In this document: one piece after another, positions 18,374 to 30,471 of the stretch
Numbering within the stretch: position 1 is the stretch's first letter
How the letters are laid out: each line of letters opens with the position of its first letter
Program-made: the position numbers and the translations under genes
The notes under the pieces: generated by a model
Told to the model about the DNA's origin: nothing
The model's database searches: none
The model's input: the letters and a program-made list of their open reading frames with translations, nothing else
Source: Flavobacterium rhamnosiphilum
GTDB lineage: Bacteria > Bacteroidota > Bacteroidia > Flavobacteriales > Flavobacteriaceae
Direction: 5' to 3'
Length of the DNA stretch: 64,000 nucleotides
Assembly (NCBI RefSeq): GCF_004349195.1
Contig: NZ_SMLG01000009.1
Coordinates: 1-64,000 of the forward strand

Positions 18374-18660
18374 TTTATGTTTTTTATTAGAAATTTAATA
18401 ATAGTTTCCCTTATTCTTGGACGAAACTAAATCATTAAATTTTTAATAAAAAATATTTTCGATGAAGCACCGTAATACTCGTTTAAAGCACAAATTTGTT
18501 ATTCACGCATAAGATTTAATGGTGAGTTAATATCCATTTGTGAATAAAATTTATTGTGAATTATAATACAGTACACTAGAGACTCAAAAAAAAACGGTAT
18601 AAAATTGTAGTATTAATGCTTTCAAAAAATCAATAATAAAATCCAAATTTACATTTGATA
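18374..18660. other. Intergenic gap upstream of the small exported protein
   Basis: AT-rich with no ORF or strong hairpin. TAnnTTTG-like boxes occur on both strands near 18644-18657 (TAAATTTG minus, TACATTTG plus), but neither is well placed for a gene. Confidence 0.45.
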
Positions 18661-18663
18661 AAA

Positions 18664-18690
18664 TAAAAAAGGCTCCATTTCTGGAGCCTT
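18664..18690 (-). terminator. Terminator of the rpoC-DUF3467 end of the operon
   Basis: AAGGCTCCA-TTTC-TGGAGCCTT is a perfect nine-pair stem with an A-run to the left. It lies 11 bases after the DUF3467 stop, closing the tuf-to-rpoC gene string. Confidence 0.92.
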
Positions 18691-18700
18691 TTAAAGAATA

Positions 18701-19012
18701 TTATGCTTGTCCCGCAGGACCAAAATTAAGCGGAATCGGTGCTTGTTCAGTGTCTTTTATTTCGCCATGAGCGACTTCAAAACGATGAATATTTTCTCCT
18801 ATTGCTTTCAACAATCTTTTAGCATGTTGTGGTGTCAAGACAATTCTTGATTTCACCTTAGCTTTAGGAATACCAGGCATGATGCTTACAAAATCTAAAA
18901 CAAACTCTGATGAAGAGTGATTTATTATTGCCAAATTGGAATAAATTCCTTCGGCAATTTTTTCATCAAGCTCAATATTAATTTGCTCTTGTTGTTGATT
19001 AGAATTACTCAT
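18701..19012 (-). CDS. DUF3467 family protein
   Basis: A 103-residue soluble protein. The core (YSNLAIINHSSSEFVLDF, then KVKSRIVLTPQHAKRLLKAIGENI) is the DUF3467 pattern, a small beta-rich domain of unknown function. It begins three bases after the rpoC stop and ends just before the operon terminator, so it is co-transcribed and probably translationally coupled with rpoC. Placement after rpoC suggests a link to transcription or ribosome production, but no activity can be read from the sequence. Confidence 0.85.
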   Translation of the reverse strand: MSNSNQQQEQINIELDEKIAEGIYSNLAIINHSSSEFVLDFVSIMPGIPKAKVKSRIVLTPQHAKRLLKAIGENIHRFEVAHGEIKDTEQAPIPLNFGPAGQA

Positions 19013-19015
19013 ATT

Positions 19016-22000
19016 TTAATAAATATATTCTTCTTTGTTAGCCATCATATCGTTATAATCCTCTTTTGAACCTACAATCGTATTGTCATATTCTCTCATA
19101 CCTGTTCCGGCAGGGATTCTATGTCCTACAATTACATTTTCTTTCAATCCTTCTAAGTAATCGATTTTACCTGCAACAGCAGCTTCGTTCAATACTTTAG
19201 TAGTTTCTTGGAAAGAGGCAGCAGAAATAAACGATTTAGTTTGAAGTGACGCTCTTGTAATACCTTGTAAAACTGGTGTTGCAGTTGCAGTAACAACATC
19301 ACGAGCTACAACAAGATTTTTATCTGTACGTTTTAAAAGAGAGTTTTCATCACGCAACTCACGAGGCGTAATAATTTGACCTTCTTTTAATGCACTAGAA
19401 TCTCCAGCATCTTCAACCACTTTCATACCGTATAATTTATCATTTTGAACGATAAAGTCTTTAGTGTGAATCAATTGATCTTCTAAAAATAAAGTATCAC
19501 CTGGATCTTGTACTCTTACTTTACGCATCATTTGACGTATTACTACTTCAAAGTGTTTGTCGTTGATTTTTACCCCTTGTAAACGGTATACTTCTTGAAT
19601 TTCATTTACCAAATACTGTTGAACAGCTGCTGGTCCTTGGATTCTTAAAATATCATCCGGAGTAATTGCACCATCAGATAAAGGCACCCCTGCTCTTACG
19701 AAGTCATTTTCTTGAACTAGAATTTGGCTTGATAATTTAACCAAGTATTTTCTAACGTCACCAAATTTAGATTCGATAACAATCTCACGGTTACCTCTTT
19801 TGATTTTTCCAAAAGAAACAACACCATCGATTTCAGAAACAACAGCTGGGTTTGAAGGATTACGAGCTTCTAACAACTCTGTAATTCTAGGTAAACCTCC
19901 TGTAATATCTCCTGATTTAGAAGAACGACGTGGAATTTTTACCAATACTTTACCTGCTTTAATTTTCTCACCGTTTTCAACCATCAAGTGGGCTCCAACT
20001 GGTAAGTTATACGAACGAATTAGTTCCCCTTCTTTACCGTAAACCAATAAAGTTGGAATTAATTTTTTAGCTCTAGATTCAGAAATTACTTTTTCTTGGA
20101 AACCAGTTTGCTCATCAATTTCAACCATGAATGATTGACCTTGCTCTAAATCTTCGTAAGCAATTTTACCGGTAAATTCAGAAACAATAACTCCATTATA
20201 TGGATCCCATTTACAAATCACATCTCCTTTTGCAACTGACTGACCGTCTTTAACGAAAATACTTGAACCGTAAGGGATATTATTTGTACTTAATAAGATA
20301 CCTGTTCTTTCATCAATTAATTTCAATTCAGTAGAACGAGATACAACAATATCAACTGCATTACCTTCACTATCTTCTCCTTTAACAGTTTTTAAATCTT
20401 CGATTTCAAGTTTACCATTAAATTTCGTAACGATGCTTGATTCTTCAGAAATACCACCCGCAACCCCACCAACGTGGAATGTACGTAATGTTAACTGTGT
20501 ACCCGGTTCTCCAATAGATTGTGCTGCAATAACACCAACTGCTTCTCCTCTTTGTGTCATTTTACCAGTAGCTAAATTTCTACCGTAACATTTTGCACAA
20601 ATACCTTTTAACGCTTCACAAGTCAATGGTGAACGCACTTCCACTTTCTCGATTGGAGAAGCGTCAATTGCTTTCATTATAACTTCAGTGATTTGTTGTC
20701 CAGATTGAATTAAAACTTCATTGTTTAAAGGATTAATTACGTCTTGTAAAACAACACGTCCTAAAATTCTTTCTCCTAATGATTCAACAATTTCCTCATT
20801 TTTCTTCAATGCTGAAACTTCAACACCTCTAAGAGTACCACAATCTTCAATGTTAACAATAACATCTTGAGATACATCATGCAATCTTCTTGTTAAATAT
20901 CCTGCATCGGCAGTTTTCAATGCCGTATCCGCAAGACCTTTACGCGCCCCGTGAGTAGAGATAAAGTACTCAAGGATCGAAAGACCTTCTTTAAAGTTAG
21001 AAAGAATCGGGTTTTCAATAATCTCACCACCACCAGCAGTAGATTTTTTTGGCTTGGCCATCAAACCACGCATACCAGTTAACTGACGAATTTGTTCTTT
21101 GGAACCCCTTGCTCCAGAATCAAGCATCATATACACTGAGTTGAAACCTTGTTGGTCTTCTCTAATGTTTTTCATTGCTAACTCTGTCAATTGAGCATTT
21201 GCTGAAGTCCATACATCAATAACTTGGTTGTAACGTTCGTTATTGGTAATAAGACCCATATTATAATTTACAGAAATACCTTGAACTTGTTCTCTGGCGT
21301 CTGCAATTAATTTTGGTTTTTGATCTGGAATTCTAATATCTCCAAGAGAGAATGACAAACCACCTTTGAAGGCAAATTTGTACCCCATGTCTTTCATGTT
21401 ATCCAAGAAAGCCGCTGTTGTAGGTACATCAGTAGAACTTAAAACGTGACCGATAATGTCTCTAAGGTTTTTCTTAGTCAATACATCATTGATATATCCA
21501 GCTGCTTCCGGTACTACTTCATTAAATAATACACGACCCGCAGTTGTTTTGATGATTTGGTAAACCAACTCACCTGCTTCATTAAAATCTTTTGCTCTAA
21601 TTTTCACAGAAGCATTCAATTCTAATCTACCTTCATTCAAAGCAATATTTACTTCTTCAGCAGAATAAAAAGTGATTCCTTCTCCTAAAATTTTAAGCTC
21701 AGGAGTAGATAAACGTTCTTTGGTCATATAATATAGACCCAAAACCATATCCTGAGAAGGTACCGTAATTGGAGCACCATTTGCAGGGTTCAGAATATTG
21801 TGAGAACCCAACATTAATAGTTGTGCTTCCAAAATAGCTTCTGGTCCTAAAGGCAAGTGAACTGCCATTTGATCCCCATCAAAATCCGCATTAAACGCCG
21901 TACAAACTAAAGGGTGCAATTGGATTGCTTTTCCTTCAATTAATTTTGGTTGGAATGCTTGGATACCTAATCTGTGCAAAGTAGGAGCACGATTCAGTAA

Positions 22001-23329
22001 TATTGGGTGACCTTTGATAACATTTTCAAGGATATCCCAAACTACAGGCTCTTTCTTATCTATTATTTTCTTAGCTGATTTAACCGTTTTTACAATTCCT
22101 CTTTCTATCAATTTACGGATAACGAAAGGTTTGTATAATTCTGCTGCCATATCTTTTGGGATACCACATTCAGACAATTTCAATTCAGGTCCAACAACAA
22201 TTACCGAACGAGCAGAATAATCCACACGTTTTCCAAGTAAATTTTGACGGAAACGTCCTTGTTTACCTTTAAGGGAATCAGATAATGATTTTAATGGTCT
22301 GTTTGATTCTGTTTTCACTGCAGATGCTTTACGAGTATTATCGAAAAGTGAATCTACAGATTCCTGCAACATACGTTTTTCGTTTCTTAAGATAACTTCT
22401 GGAGCTTTAATCTCCATTAATCTTTTCAAACGGTTGTTACGTATAATTACACGACGGTATAAATCATTTAAATCTGAAGTTGCAAAACGACCTCCATCAA
22501 GTGGCACAAGCGGACGCAATTCTGGTGGAATAACTGGTACCACTTTCATAATCATCCATTCTGGACGATTCTCACGGTTCAAGTTAGACTCACGGAAAGA
22601 TTCCACAACTTGTAATCTTTTTAACGCTTCAGTTTTACGTTGTTTAGACGTTTCATTGTTAGCATTGTGTCTTAATTGGTAAGACAATTGATCCAAATCA
22701 ATTCTTGCTAATAAGTCCATAATACATTCTGCTCCCATTTTGGCAACGAATTTATTAGGGTCAAAATCATCAAGATATTGGTTGTCAGCAGGAAGAGTGT
22801 CTAAAATATTTAAATATTCTTCTTCTGTCAAAAAGTCTAATCTTTGTACTGATTCACCTTCTGCATTTTTAGCGATACCTGCTTGGATTACTACGTATCT
22901 TTCGTAGTAGATAATCATATCTAATTTCTTAGATGGAAGACCAAGGATATAACCAATTTTGTTTGGAAGTGAACGGAAATACCAGATATGAGCAATTGGC
23001 ACAACCAAATTGATGTGACCAACTCTGTCTCTACGTACTTTTTTCTCCGTTACTTCTACACCACAACGGTCACAGATAATACCTTTGTAACGTATTCTTT
23101 TATACTTACCACAAGCACATTCAAAATCTTTTACTGGTCCGAAAATTCGTTCGCAGAAAAGACCATCACGCTCCGGCTTGTGCGTTCTGTAGTTGATCGT
23201 TTCAGGCTTTAATACTTCACCTCTTGATTCTTTCAAGATAGATTCAGGAGAAGCAAGTCCTATTGAGATTTTATTAAACCTTTTTACAGGGTTTTTATCC
23301 TTATTGTTATTATTTCTATTATTCATCAT
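19016..23329 (-). CDS. rpoC: DNA-directed RNA polymerase subunit beta'
   Basis: A 1437-residue subunit that carries the polymerase active site. The metal-binding loop [12 protein letters not shown] is present at about residue 480. The N-terminal zinc site shows [21 protein letters not shown] (about 70-90), and the second zinc cluster shows [14 protein letters not shown]. Bridge-helix and trigger-loop sequences ([37 protein letters not shown]) are intact. The length suits Bacteroidota beta'. The start is at 23329 or the next codon (MMNNRN). It follows rpoB after 287 bases that hold palindromic repeats. Confidence 0.98.
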   Translation of the reverse strand: MMNNRNNNNKDKNPVKRFNKISIGLASPESILKESRGEVLKPETINYRTHKPERDGLFCERIFGPVKDFECACGKYKRIRYKGIICDRCGVEVTEKKVRRDRVGHINLVVPIAHIWYFRSLPNKIGYILGLPSKKLDMIIYYERYVVIQAGIAKNAEGESVQRLDFLTEEEYLNILDTLPADNQYLDDFDPNKFVAKMGAECIMDLLARIDLDQLSYQLRHNANNETSKQRKTEALKRLQVVESFRESNLNRENRPEWMIMKVVPVIPPELRPLVPLDGGRFATSDLNDLYRRVIIRNNRLKRLMEIKAPEVILRNEKRMLQESVDSLFDNTRKASAVKTESNRPLKSLSDSLKGKQGRFRQNLLGKRVDYSARSVIVVGPELKLSECGIPKDMAAELYKPFVIRKLIERGIVKTVKSAKKIIDKKEPVVWDILENVIKGHPILLNRAPTLHRLGIQAFQPKLIEGKAIQLHPLVCTAFNADFDGDQMAVHLPLGPEAILEAQLLMLGSHNILNPANGAPITVPSQDMVLGLYYMTKERLSTPELKILGEGITFYSAEEVNIALNEGRLELNASVKIRAKDFNEAGELVYQIIKTTAGRVLFNEVVPEAAGYINDVLTKKNLRDIIGHVLSSTDVPTTAAFLDNMKDMGYKFAFKGGLSFSLGDIRIPDQKPKLIADAREQVQGISVNYNMGLITNNERYNQVIDVWTSANAQLTELAMKNIREDQQGFNSVYMMLDSGARGSKEQIRQLTGMRGLMAKPKKSTAGGGEIIENPILSNFKEGLSILEYFISTHGARKGLADTALKTADAGYLTRRLHDVSQDVIVNIEDCGTLRGVEVSALKKNEEIVESLGERILGRVVLQDVINPLNNEVLIQSGQQITEVIMKAIDASPIEKVEVRSPLTCEALKGICAKCYGRNLATGKMTQRGEAVGVIAAQSIGEPGTQLTLRTFHVGGVAGGISEESSIVTKFNGKLEIEDLKTVKGEDSEGNAVDIVVSRSTELKLIDERTGILLSTNNIPYGSSIFVKDGQSVAKGDVICKWDPYNGVIVSEFTGKIAYEDLEQGQSFMVEIDEQTGFQEKVISESRAKKLIPTLLVYGKEGELIRSYNLPVGAHLMVENGEKIKAGKVLVKIPRRSSKSGDITGGLPRITELLEARNPSNPAVVSEIDGVVSFGKIKRGNREIVIESKFGDVRKYLVKLSSQILVQENDFVRAGVPLSDGAITPDDILRIQGPAAVQQYLVNEIQEVYRLQGVKINDKHFEVVIRQMMRKVRVQDPGDTLFLEDQLIHTKDFIVQNDKLYGMKVVEDAGDSSALKEGQIITPRELRDENSLLKRTDKNLVVARDVVTATATPVLQGITRASLQTKSFISAASFQETTKVLNEAAVAGKIDYLEGLKENVIVGHRIPAGTGMREYDNTIVGSKEDYNDMMANKEEYIY

Positions 23330-23377
23330 AGTTTTTACTATTGATTTATTTGCAATTAAAAATTGATTTTAGCACAT

Positions 23378-23600
23378 ACGTAGCAGTGCTACGTCTCTAC
23401 TACCTCGAATTACTTCTCTAAACTTCAAATAAAAATTTTGAAGTGCTATTTATCGTACAGACGTTGCAGTGCAACGTCTCTACCGTAAAAAATCGGAACG
23501 GGTTACGGGTATAAATCCTAAAAACTCTTATAAATGCCAAAGTAGAGACGTTTTTTGTAGAGACGTTGCAATGCAACGTCTCTACGTAAAACGTTTCTAC
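23378..23600. repeat. Cluster of palindromic repeats between rpoB and rpoC
   Basis: Three related palindromes: ACGTAGCAGTGCTACGTCTC (from 23378), ACAGACGTTGCAGTGCAACG and following bases (23456-23485), and a 29-base palindrome at 23557-23585 built on GTAGAGACGTTGC and GCAACGTCTCTAC. The last is bracketed by an outer pair, GTAGAGACGTTTT (from 23542) and AAAACGTTTCTAC (ending 23600), giving a nested stem. Repeats with the GAGACGTTGC core are typical of flavobacterial intergenic DNA. In the rpoB-rpoC message they would fold into strong hairpins. Confidence 0.8.
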
Positions 23601-23616
23601 GGTGACAAATTATTAT

Positions 23617-26600
23617 TTATTCTTCTAAACGAATGTCAAGTCCAAGACCTTTCAATTCATGCATCAATACATTGAATGATTCCGGCAATCCTGGTTCTGG
23701 CATAGACTCACCCTTAACGATAGCTTCGTAAGTTTTAGCTCTACCAATAACATCATCAGACTTCACGGTCAAGATTTCTCTAAGTGTACTTGATGCTCCA
23801 TAAGCTTCAAGTGCCCAAACCTCCATCTCTCCAAAACGTTGACCTCCAAATTGAGCTTTACCTCCAAGTGGTTGTTGTGTAATCAACGAGTATGGACCTA
23901 TAGAACGTGCGTGCATTTTATCGTCAACCATGTGTCCAAGTTTCAACATGTAGATAACTCCTACTGTTGCAGCTTGATGGAAACGTTCTCCTGTACCACC
24001 ATCATATAAATGTGTATGTCCAAAACGTGGTATTCCAGCTTCGTCAGTCAACTCATTGATTTGATCTAAAGTTGCTCCGTCAAAAATTGGTGTAGCAAAT
24101 TTTCTACCCAAGTTTTGTCCTGCCCAACCAAGAACTGTTTCATAAATTTGACCAATGTTCATACGTGAAGGTACACCAAGTGGGTTCAACACAATATCAA
24201 CTGGCGTTCCGTCTTCAAGGAAAGGCATATCTTCATGACGAACGATACGAGCAACAATACCTTTGTTACCGTGACGTCCCGCCATTTTATCCCCAACTTT
24301 CAACTTACGTTTTTTGGCAATATATACTTTAGCTAATTTCAAGATTCCTGCTGGCAATTCATCTCCAACAGTAATAGTGAATTTCTCTCTACGTAAAGCC
24401 CCTTGTAAATCGTTCAATTTAATTTTATAGTTATGAATTAAATCATTAACCATTTTATTAGTTGCATCATCAGCAACCCATTGACCTTTACTTAAGTGAG
24501 CAAAATCTTCAACTGCATAAAGCATTTTTTGTGTGTATTTTTTACCTTTTGGTAAAACTTCTTCACCCAAATCATTCATTACACCTTGAGATGTTTTTCC
24601 GTTTACGATCAAGAAAAGTTTCTCCACTAATTTGTCTTTTAATTCAACAAATTTAACTTCAAACTCCATTTCAAGTGCTCCTAAAGCATCTTTATCCTGA
24701 GTACGTTTACGTTTATCTTTTACTGCTCTTGCGAATAATTTTTTGTCTAAAACAACACCATGTAAAGAAGGAGAAGCTTTTAATGAAGCATCTTTTACAT
24801 CACCTGCTTTGTCCCCGAAGATTGCACGAAGCAATTTCTCTTCCGGAGTAGGATCTGATTCCCCTTTTGGAGTAATTTTTCCGATAAGAATGTCCCCAGG
24901 TTTAACCTCGGCTCCAATTCTAATCATACCATTTTCATCTAAATCTTTAGTAGCTTCTTCAGAAACGTTCGGTATATCGTTCGTTAATTCTTCGTTACCT
25001 AATTTAGTATCTCTAACTTCCAATGAATAATCATCAACGTGAATAGAGGTAAAAATATCGTCACGAACTACTTTTTCAGAAATTACAATCGCATCCTCGA
25101 AGTTGTACCCTTTCCATGGCATAAATGCAACTTTTAGGTTTCTACCTAAAGCTAATTCACCATTTTGAGTCGCATATCCTTCAGATAATACTTGTCCAGG
25201 AACCACTCTATCCCCTTTTCTTACGATAGGTTTAAGGTTGATACTTGTACCTTGATTGGTTTTTCTAAATTTAATTAGATTGTATGTTTTTTCATCCGAC
25301 TCAAAACTTACCATTCTTTCTTCCTCAGAACGATCGTATTTGATAGTGATGATATTTGCATCTACATATTCTATAACTCCATCTCCTTCAGCATTAATTA
25401 ATACTCTAGAATCAGAAGCTACTTGACGCTCTAAACCAGTTCCTACAATTGGAGCTTCAGGACGAATTAATGGTACGGCCTGACGCATCATGTTAGATCC
25501 CATCAAGGCTCTATTCGCATCATCATGTTCCAAGAAAGGAATCAAAGAAGCTGAGATAGAAGCAATTTGATTTGGAGCAACATCCGTATAATCAACTTTT
25601 GTTGGCTCAATTACTGGGAAATCACCTTCTTGACGCGCAATTACGTCTTCGGCAGTAATTTTTCCTGTAGCATCCATTTTAATGTTTGCCTGAGCAATCA
25701 TCATTCCTTCTTCTTCTTCTGCGCTTAAGTAAACTGGAGTAGACACTAAATCTACAGTTCCGTTAGTTACTTTACGATACGGTGTTTCGATGAAACCCAT
25801 TCCGTTTACTTTAGCATAAACACCAAGAGATGAAATCAAACCAATGTTTGGTCCCTCTGGAGTTTCAATTGGACATAAACGTCCGTAATGCGTATAGTGA
25901 ACGTCACGTACCTCAAAACCTGCTCTTTCTCTCGAAAGTCCACCTGGTCCTAGTGCAGATAATCTTCTCTTGTGCGTAATCTCGGCAAGTGGATTCGTTT
26001 GATCCATAAACTGAGACAACTGGTTCGTTCCAAAGAAAGAGTTGATAACAGATGATAATGTTTTAGCATTAATCAAATCTATTGGTGTAAACACCTCGTT
26101 ATCTCTAACGTTCATTCTCTCACGAATAGTTCTAGCCATACGCGCTAAACCAACACCGAATTGTTGCGACAATTGTTCTCCAACTGTTCTTACACGACGG
26201 TTTGATAAGTGATCAATATCATCAATCTCTGCTTTAGAGTTGATCAATTCGATCAAATATTTCACAATAGTTATGATATCTTCTTTGGTCAAGACTTGCT
26301 TTTCCATTGGAGTATCCAACCCTAATTTTTTATTTATTCTATAACGACCTACTTCACCTAAGTTGTAACGTTGATCAGAGAAGAATAATTTATCTATAAT
26401 ACCACGAGCCGTTTCTTCATCAGGCGGTTCAGCATTACGTAATTGTCTGTAGATATGTTCAACAGCCTCTTTTTCAGAGTTTGTTGGATCTTTTTGCAAC
26501 GTATTATGAATGATCGCATAATCACCTTGATTAGCATCTTCTTTATGTAGCAAAATAGATTTAACGTTAGAATCAATGATTTCCTCTACATTATCTTTAT

Positions 26601-27432
26601 CGATAATTGTATCTCTATCAAGGATTATTTCGTTACGTTCGATAGAAACTACTTCACCAGTGTCTTCATCTACGAAATCTTCATGCCATGTATTCAATAC
26701 ACGGGCAGCTAATTTTCTACCGATATATTTTTTTAGACCTGTTTTAGAAACCTTAATTTCTTCAGCAAGATCAAAAATTTCTAGAATATCTTTATCTCTT
26801 TCAAAACCAATTGCTCTAAATAGAGTGGTAACTGGTAATTTTTTCTTTCTGTCGATATAAGCGTACATTACACTATTAATATCTGTAGAAAATTCTATCC
26901 AAGAACCTTTAAAAGGAATTACTCTGGCAGAATACAATTTTGTACCATTTGCATGGAATGATTGACCAAAGAAAACACCTGGAGATCTGTGTAATTGAGA
27001 AACAACTACACGCTCAGCACCATTAATAACAAAGGTACCGCTCGGTGTCATATAAGGAATTGTACCAAGATAAACATCTTGAACAATAGTTTCAAAATCT
27101 TCATGTTCTGGATCTGTACAATATAGTTTTAACCTTGCTTTTAAAGGCACACTATAGGTAAGACCTCTTTCTATACATTCTTGAATTGTATAACGTGGTG
27201 GATCTACAAAATAATCAAGGAATTCCAATACAAAGTTATTTCTTGTATCAGTAATTGGGAAGTTTTCCATGAAGGTATTGTAAAGCCCTTCGTCGCCTCT
27301 TTCGTCAGATTTAGTTTCTAATTGAAAAAAATCTTTAAACGATTTAACCTGAACATCTAGAAAATCTGGATAATCAGGAATGTTTTTTGTTGAGGCAAAA
27401 TTCAATCTTTCGGTCTGATTTGTTATCATCAA
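23617..27432 (-). CDS. rpoB: DNA-directed RNA polymerase subunit beta
   Basis: A 1271-residue catalytic subunit. The rifampicin-binding region is intact: [40 protein letters not shown] (given here as adjoining motifs [13 protein letters not shown] and [13 protein letters not shown]). Conserved C-terminal blocks include [12 protein letters not shown] and [24 protein letters not shown] (as GGKAQFGG and [11 protein letters not shown]). No change at the usual rifampicin-resistance positions is obvious. The start at 27432 ([12 protein letters not shown]) fits the family. It is preceded by the hairpin at 27645-27683 and followed by the repeat cluster before rpoC. Confidence 0.98.
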   Translation of the reverse strand: MMITNQTERLNFASTKNIPDYPDFLDVQVKSFKDFFQLETKSDERGDEGLYNTFMENFPITDTRNNFVLEFLDYFVDPPRYTIQECIERGLTYSVPLKARLKLYCTDPEHEDFETIVQDVYLGTIPYMTPSGTFVINGAERVVVSQLHRSPGVFFGQSFHANGTKLYSARVIPFKGSWIEFSTDINSVMYAYIDRKKKLPVTTLFRAIGFERDKDILEIFDLAEEIKVSKTGLKKYIGRKLAARVLNTWHEDFVDEDTGEVVSIERNEIILDRDTIIDKDNVEEIIDSNVKSILLHKEDANQGDYAIIHNTLQKDPTNSEKEAVEHIYRQLRNAEPPDEETARGIIDKLFFSDQRYNLGEVGRYRINKKLGLDTPMEKQVLTKEDIITIVKYLIELINSKAEIDDIDHLSNRRVRTVGEQLSQQFGVGLARMARTIRERMNVRDNEVFTPIDLINAKTLSSVINSFFGTNQLSQFMDQTNPLAEITHKRRLSALGPGGLSRERAGFEVRDVHYTHYGRLCPIETPEGPNIGLISSLGVYAKVNGMGFIETPYRKVTNGTVDLVSTPVYLSAEEEEGMMIAQANIKMDATGKITAEDVIARQEGDFPVIEPTKVDYTDVAPNQIASISASLIPFLEHDDANRALMGSNMMRQAVPLIRPEAPIVGTGLERQVASDSRVLINAEGDGVIEYVDANIITIKYDRSEEERMVSFESDEKTYNLIKFRKTNQGTSINLKPIVRKGDRVVPGQVLSEGYATQNGELALGRNLKVAFMPWKGYNFEDAIVISEKVVRDDIFTSIHVDDYSLEVRDTKLGNEELTNDIPNVSEEATKDLDENGMIRIGAEVKPGDILIGKITPKGESDPTPEEKLLRAIFGDKAGDVKDASLKASPSLHGVVLDKKLFARAVKDKRKRTQDKDALGALEMEFEVKFVELKDKLVEKLFLIVNGKTSQGVMNDLGEEVLPKGKKYTQKMLYAVEDFAHLSKGQWVADDATNKMVNDLIHNYKIKLNDLQGALRREKFTITVGDELPAGILKLAKVYIAKKRKLKVGDKMAGRHGNKGIVARIVRHEDMPFLEDGTPVDIVLNPLGVPSRMNIGQIYETVLGWAGQNLGRKFATPIFDGATLDQINELTDEAGIPRFGHTHLYDGGTGERFHQAATVGVIYMLKLGHMVDDKMHARSIGPYSLITQQPLGGKAQFGGQRFGEMEVWALEAYGASSTLREILTVKSDDVIGRAKTYEAIVKGESMPEPGLPESFNVLMHELKGLGLDIRLEE

Positions 27433-27644
27433 TGGACAAAATTTTGATTAAAAAAGTAATTTTTTTGTACAAATATTGATCTATTTATACTTTTCTTTTA
27501 CAACCATTACATCTTTAAAAACCAATTTAAGATAACTACTTTCTTATTATCTGTTAATTTTTTTTCCTCGTAATGGGTAAAATGAATTTGTTTTCAAAGA
27601 CTATTATGTAATTATACAAGGTAGACTTTTGTTATACGAAAAAT

Positions 27645-27683
27645 GGTTTAGGTCATTGGGCGACTAAACCCAAGACCTAAACC
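27645..27683 (-). promoter_or_regulatory. Strong hairpin between rplL and rpoB, candidate attenuator or processing site
   Basis: GGTTTAGGTC and GACCTAAACC form a perfect outer stem of ten pairs, with an inner stem TTGGG/CCCAA. It lies 23 bases after the rplL stop on the minus transcript. A short U-rich stretch (ATTTTTC) follows, so partial termination is possible. In E. coli an attenuator and an RNase III site occupy the same place; the equivalence here is inference. Confidence 0.6.
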
Positions 27684-27705
27684 TAATTCTTTAAACTGAG
27701 TTTAA

Positions 27706-28074
27706 CTATTTAAGCTCAACAACAGCTCCAGCTTCTTCTAAAGATTTTTTAAGCCCTTCAGCTTCTTCTTTAGTTACACCTTCTTTAACGTTACTTGGAG
27801 CGCTATCAACTACATCTTTAGCTTCTTTCAAACCTAAACCTGTAAGTTCTTTTACCAATTTAACTACAGCTAATTTAGAAGCACCAGCTTCTTTCAATAC
27901 AACTGTAAATTCAGTTTGAGCTTCTTCAGCAGCAGCTTCTCCACCACCTGAAACTACTACAGCTGCAGCAGCTGGTTCGATTCCGTACTCATCTTTTAAT
28001 ATTGTTGCTAATTCGTTAACTTCTTTTACCGTTAGGTTAACTAATTGTTCTGCGAATTGTTTCAAATCTGCCAT
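27706..28074 (-). CDS. rplL: 50S ribosomal protein L7/L12
   Basis: A 122-residue stalk protein that recruits translation factors. The N-terminal dimerisation helix region is followed by an Ala/Glu-rich hinge (about 38-53) and the C-terminal domain [17 protein letters not shown] sequence ([28 protein letters not shown] in overlapping pieces), which binds EF-Tu and EF-G. It lies 90 bases after rplJ, the usual L10-L12 order, and before the hairpin that precedes rpoB. Confidence 0.97.
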   Translation of the reverse strand: MADLKQFAEQLVNLTVKEVNELATILKDEYGIEPAAAAVVVSGGGEAAAEEAQTEFTVVLKEAGASKLAVVKLVKELTGLGLKEAKDVVDSAPSNVKEGVTKEEAEGLKKSLEEAGAVVELK

Positions 28075-28164
28075 TTTTTCTATCGTTTTAAAATGATTTG
28101 TAAAAATATAATTTATTTATTGTGCGCTTATTAAAATAAAACTTAGACTATAAAGTCGGTTTTA

Positions 28165-28677
28165 TTATGCTTCTACTTCTTCTGTAGCCTCTTCGCTTTT
28201 TGCGAATTGGTTTTGAAGAGCAGAAATAACTCTTTGAGCTGGTGATTGAAGCAATCCAATGATTTCGCCGATAAGCTCTTCTTTAGATTTAATAGTTGCT
28301 AATGCATCTAATTGATCATCTCCAATATAAATTTCAGAATTAATATAAGCTCCCTTTAATACAGGTTTAGCTGATTTTTTTCTGAAATCTTTAATTATTT
28401 TTCCAGGTGCATTTGCAATATCTGAAATAAATATAGCGCTATTACCTGTCAATACAGATGGTAAATCACCATAATCATTAGCAGAAGCTTCCATTGCTTT
28501 TGCAAGCAAAGTGTTTTTTACAACCTCTAATTTTATACCTGCTTTAAAGCAAGCTCTTCTCAAGCTTGAAGTCGTTTCTGCATTAAGTCCAGAAATATCA
28601 GATACATAAATGATATTTGTACCAGCTAACTGTGCAGTTAATTCTTCAATCGCGATTGATTTTTCTTCTCTAGTCAT
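28165..28677 (-). CDS. rplJ: 50S ribosomal protein L10
   Basis: A 170-residue stalk base protein that anchors L7/L12 dimers to 23S rRNA. The N-terminus MTREEKSIAIEELTAQL, the RNA-binding part SSLRRACFKAGIKLEVVKNT, and the C-terminal helix for L7/L12 (LQSPAQRVISALQNQ) are present. It starts 22 bases after rplA. In other bacteria L10 represses its own operon by binding the leader; no leader structure was identified in this short gap. Confidence 0.96.
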   Translation of the reverse strand: MTREEKSIAIEELTAQLAGTNIIYVSDISGLNAETTSSLRRACFKAGIKLEVVKNTLLAKAMEASANDYGDLPSVLTGNSAIFISDIANAPGKIIKDFRKKSAKPVLKGAYINSEIYIGDDQLDALATIKSKEELIGEIIGLLQSPAQRVISALQNQFAKSEEATEEVEA

Positions 28678-28699
28678 ACTAAAAATTATTAACTACCAA

Positions 28700-29389
28700 T
28701 TATACTGCTTTTGGATCCAATGCAATTGCAGGACTCATCGTGCTTGTAAGGTGAATACCTTTAATATAGGTACCTTTAGCAGCAGTTGGTTTAAGTTTGA
28801 TTAATGTTTGAATAATTTCGTGTGCATTGTCATAAATTTGCTCAGCTCCAAAAGAAACTTTACCAATTCCTGCATGTACAATACCAGTTTTGTCAACTTT
28901 AAAGTCAATTTTACCAGCTTTTACCTCAGCAACAGCTTTTGCAACATCCATAGTTACAGTACCTGTTTTAGGGTTTGGCATTAAACCTCTAGGTCCTAAA
29001 ATACGACCTAATGGACCTAATTTACCCATAACAGCAGGCATCGTGATGATAACATCAACATCTGTCCAACCGTCTTTAATTTTTTGAAGGTAATCATCAA
29101 GACCAACATAGTCTGCACCAGCTGCTAAAGCTTCCGCTTCTTTATCTGGAGTAACTAATGCTAATACTTTAACATCTTTACCAGTTCCATGAGGTAATGT
29201 TACCACACCTCTAACCATTTGATTCGCTTTTCTTGGATCTACACCCAATCTAACAGCGATATCAACAGACTCATCAAATTTTGCAGAAGCAATAACTTTT
29301 ATCAATGCCGCAGCATCTTTTAAAGAGTATAATTTGTTCTTTTCAATTTTTGAAGCAGCCTCTTTTTGCTTTTTTGTCAATTTTGCCAT
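28700..29389 (-). CDS. rplA: 50S ribosomal protein L1
   Basis: A 229-residue L1 stalk protein. Conserved segments are [19 protein letters not shown] near 35-53, [13 protein letters not shown], and the RNA-binding signature [20 protein letters not shown] near the C-terminus. It follows rplK after 13 bases in the usual L11-L1 order. L1 binds 23S rRNA and assists E-site tRNA release. Confidence 0.97.
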   Translation of the reverse strand: MAKLTKKQKEAASKIEKNKLYSLKDAAALIKVIASAKFDESVDIAVRLGVDPRKANQMVRGVVTLPHGTGKDVKVLALVTPDKEAEALAAGADYVGLDDYLQKIKDGWTDVDVIITMPAVMGKLGPLGRILGPRGLMPNPKTGTVTMDVAKAVAEVKAGKIDFKVDKTGIVHAGIGKVSFGAEQIYDNAHEIIQTLIKLKPTAAKGTYIKGIHLTSTMSPAIALDPKAV

Positions 29390-29402
29390 GTCTTTCTCTT
29401 AA

Positions 29403-29840
29403 TTAAAAAGGAGAATCTCCTGATACAGTTATACCCATAGATCTAGCTGTTCCAGCAATCATGCTCATAGCAGATTCGATTGTGAATGCATTTAAATCTA
29501 CCATTTTATCTTCAGCGATTGCTTTGATAACATCCCAAGTAACGCTAGCTACTTTTTTACGATTTGGTTCACCAGATCCTGACTTTAGCTTTGCAGCTTC
29601 CAATAACTGGACAGCCGCTGGAGGAGTTTTTACAACAAAATCAAATGATTTGTCTTTATACACAGTAATTTGTACTGGGCATATTTTGCCGGGTTTATCT
29701 TGAGTTCTAGCATTAAATTGCTTACAGAATTCCATGATGTTTACCCCAGCAGCTCCTAAAGCAGGTCCAACCGGTGGCGACGGGTTCGCAGCACCTCCCT
29801 TAACTTGTAGTTTAACTACCTTACTAATTTCTTTAGCCAT
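29403..29840 (-). CDS. rplK: 50S ribosomal protein L11
   Basis: A 145-residue protein of the GTPase-associated centre. The N-terminal domain has [20 protein letters not shown], which contacts L7/L12 and factors, and the C-terminal domain has the L11 signature near [14 protein letters not shown]. It lies between nusG and rplA. Confidence 0.97.
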   Translation of the reverse strand: MAKEISKVVKLQVKGGAANPSPPVGPALGAAGVNIMEFCKQFNARTQDKPGKICPVQITVYKDKSFDFVVKTPPAAVQLLEAAKLKSGSGEPNRKKVASVTWDVIKAIAEDKMVDLNAFTIESAMSMIAGTARSMGITVSGDSPF

Positions 29841-29908
29841 TTTTTAAAAAATTTAACACTACAATCATTGGAAGCGATTGTAATGGATATTATAGATGTA
29901 ACAAAAAA

Positions 29909-30460
29909 TTATACTTTTTCAACTTGCATAAAACTCAATTCCAATGGTGTTTTTCTTCCGAAAATCTTAACCATCACTTCCAGTTTACGCTTTTCTTCAT
30001 TAATTTTTTCAACAGTACCGTTAAAACCATTAAAAGGTCCATCAACAACCTTAATAGTCTCACCAATGTTAAATGGAATAGAACGAGTATCTGTATTCAC
30101 AGCTAGCTCATCTACTTTACCTAACATTCTGTTTACTTCTGAAATTCTCAATGGCACAGGCTCTCCACCTTTGATTTCACCTAGAAAACCAATAACACTT
30201 GTTATAGACTTAATAATATGAGGTATCTCTCCAATAAGATTAGCTTCAATCATAACATAACCAGGAAAATAAACTTTGTCTTTGATTATTTTTTTTCCCT
30301 CTTTTACTGTCACTACTTTTTCAGTAGGCACTAAAACTTGCGAAACATAATCTCCCATTCCTAGTCGCGCGATTTCGGTTTCAATATAAGCTTTCACTTT
30401 ATTTTCTTGCCCGCTTACCGCTCTAACGACATACCACTTCTTAATATTATTATCTGCCAT
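29909..30460 (-). CDS. nusG: Transcription termination/antitermination factor NusG
   Basis: A 183-residue protein that binds RNA polymerase and links transcription to translation or Rho. The NGN domain starts KKWYVVRAVSGQENKVKAYI; the C-terminal KOW domain has DGPFNGFNGTVEKINEEKRK. It lies 11 bases after secE, in the universal secE-nusG-rplK order. Full length. Confidence 0.96.
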   Translation of the reverse strand: MADNNIKKWYVVRAVSGQENKVKAYIETEIARLGMGDYVSQVLVPTEKVVTVKEGKKIIKDKVYFPGYVMIEANLIGEIPHIIKSITSVIGFLGEIKGGEPVPLRISEVNRMLGKVDELAVNTDTRSIPFNIGETIKVVDGPFNGFNGTVEKINEEKRKLEVMVKIFGRKTPLELSFMQVEKV

Positions 30461-30471
30461 AACAAAAAAAA

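Noticed and set aside
23469..23675. Plus-strand ORF of 68 codons in the rpoB-rpoC gap
   Set aside because: It is formed by the palindromic repeats and the antisense of rpoB; no conserved protein features.
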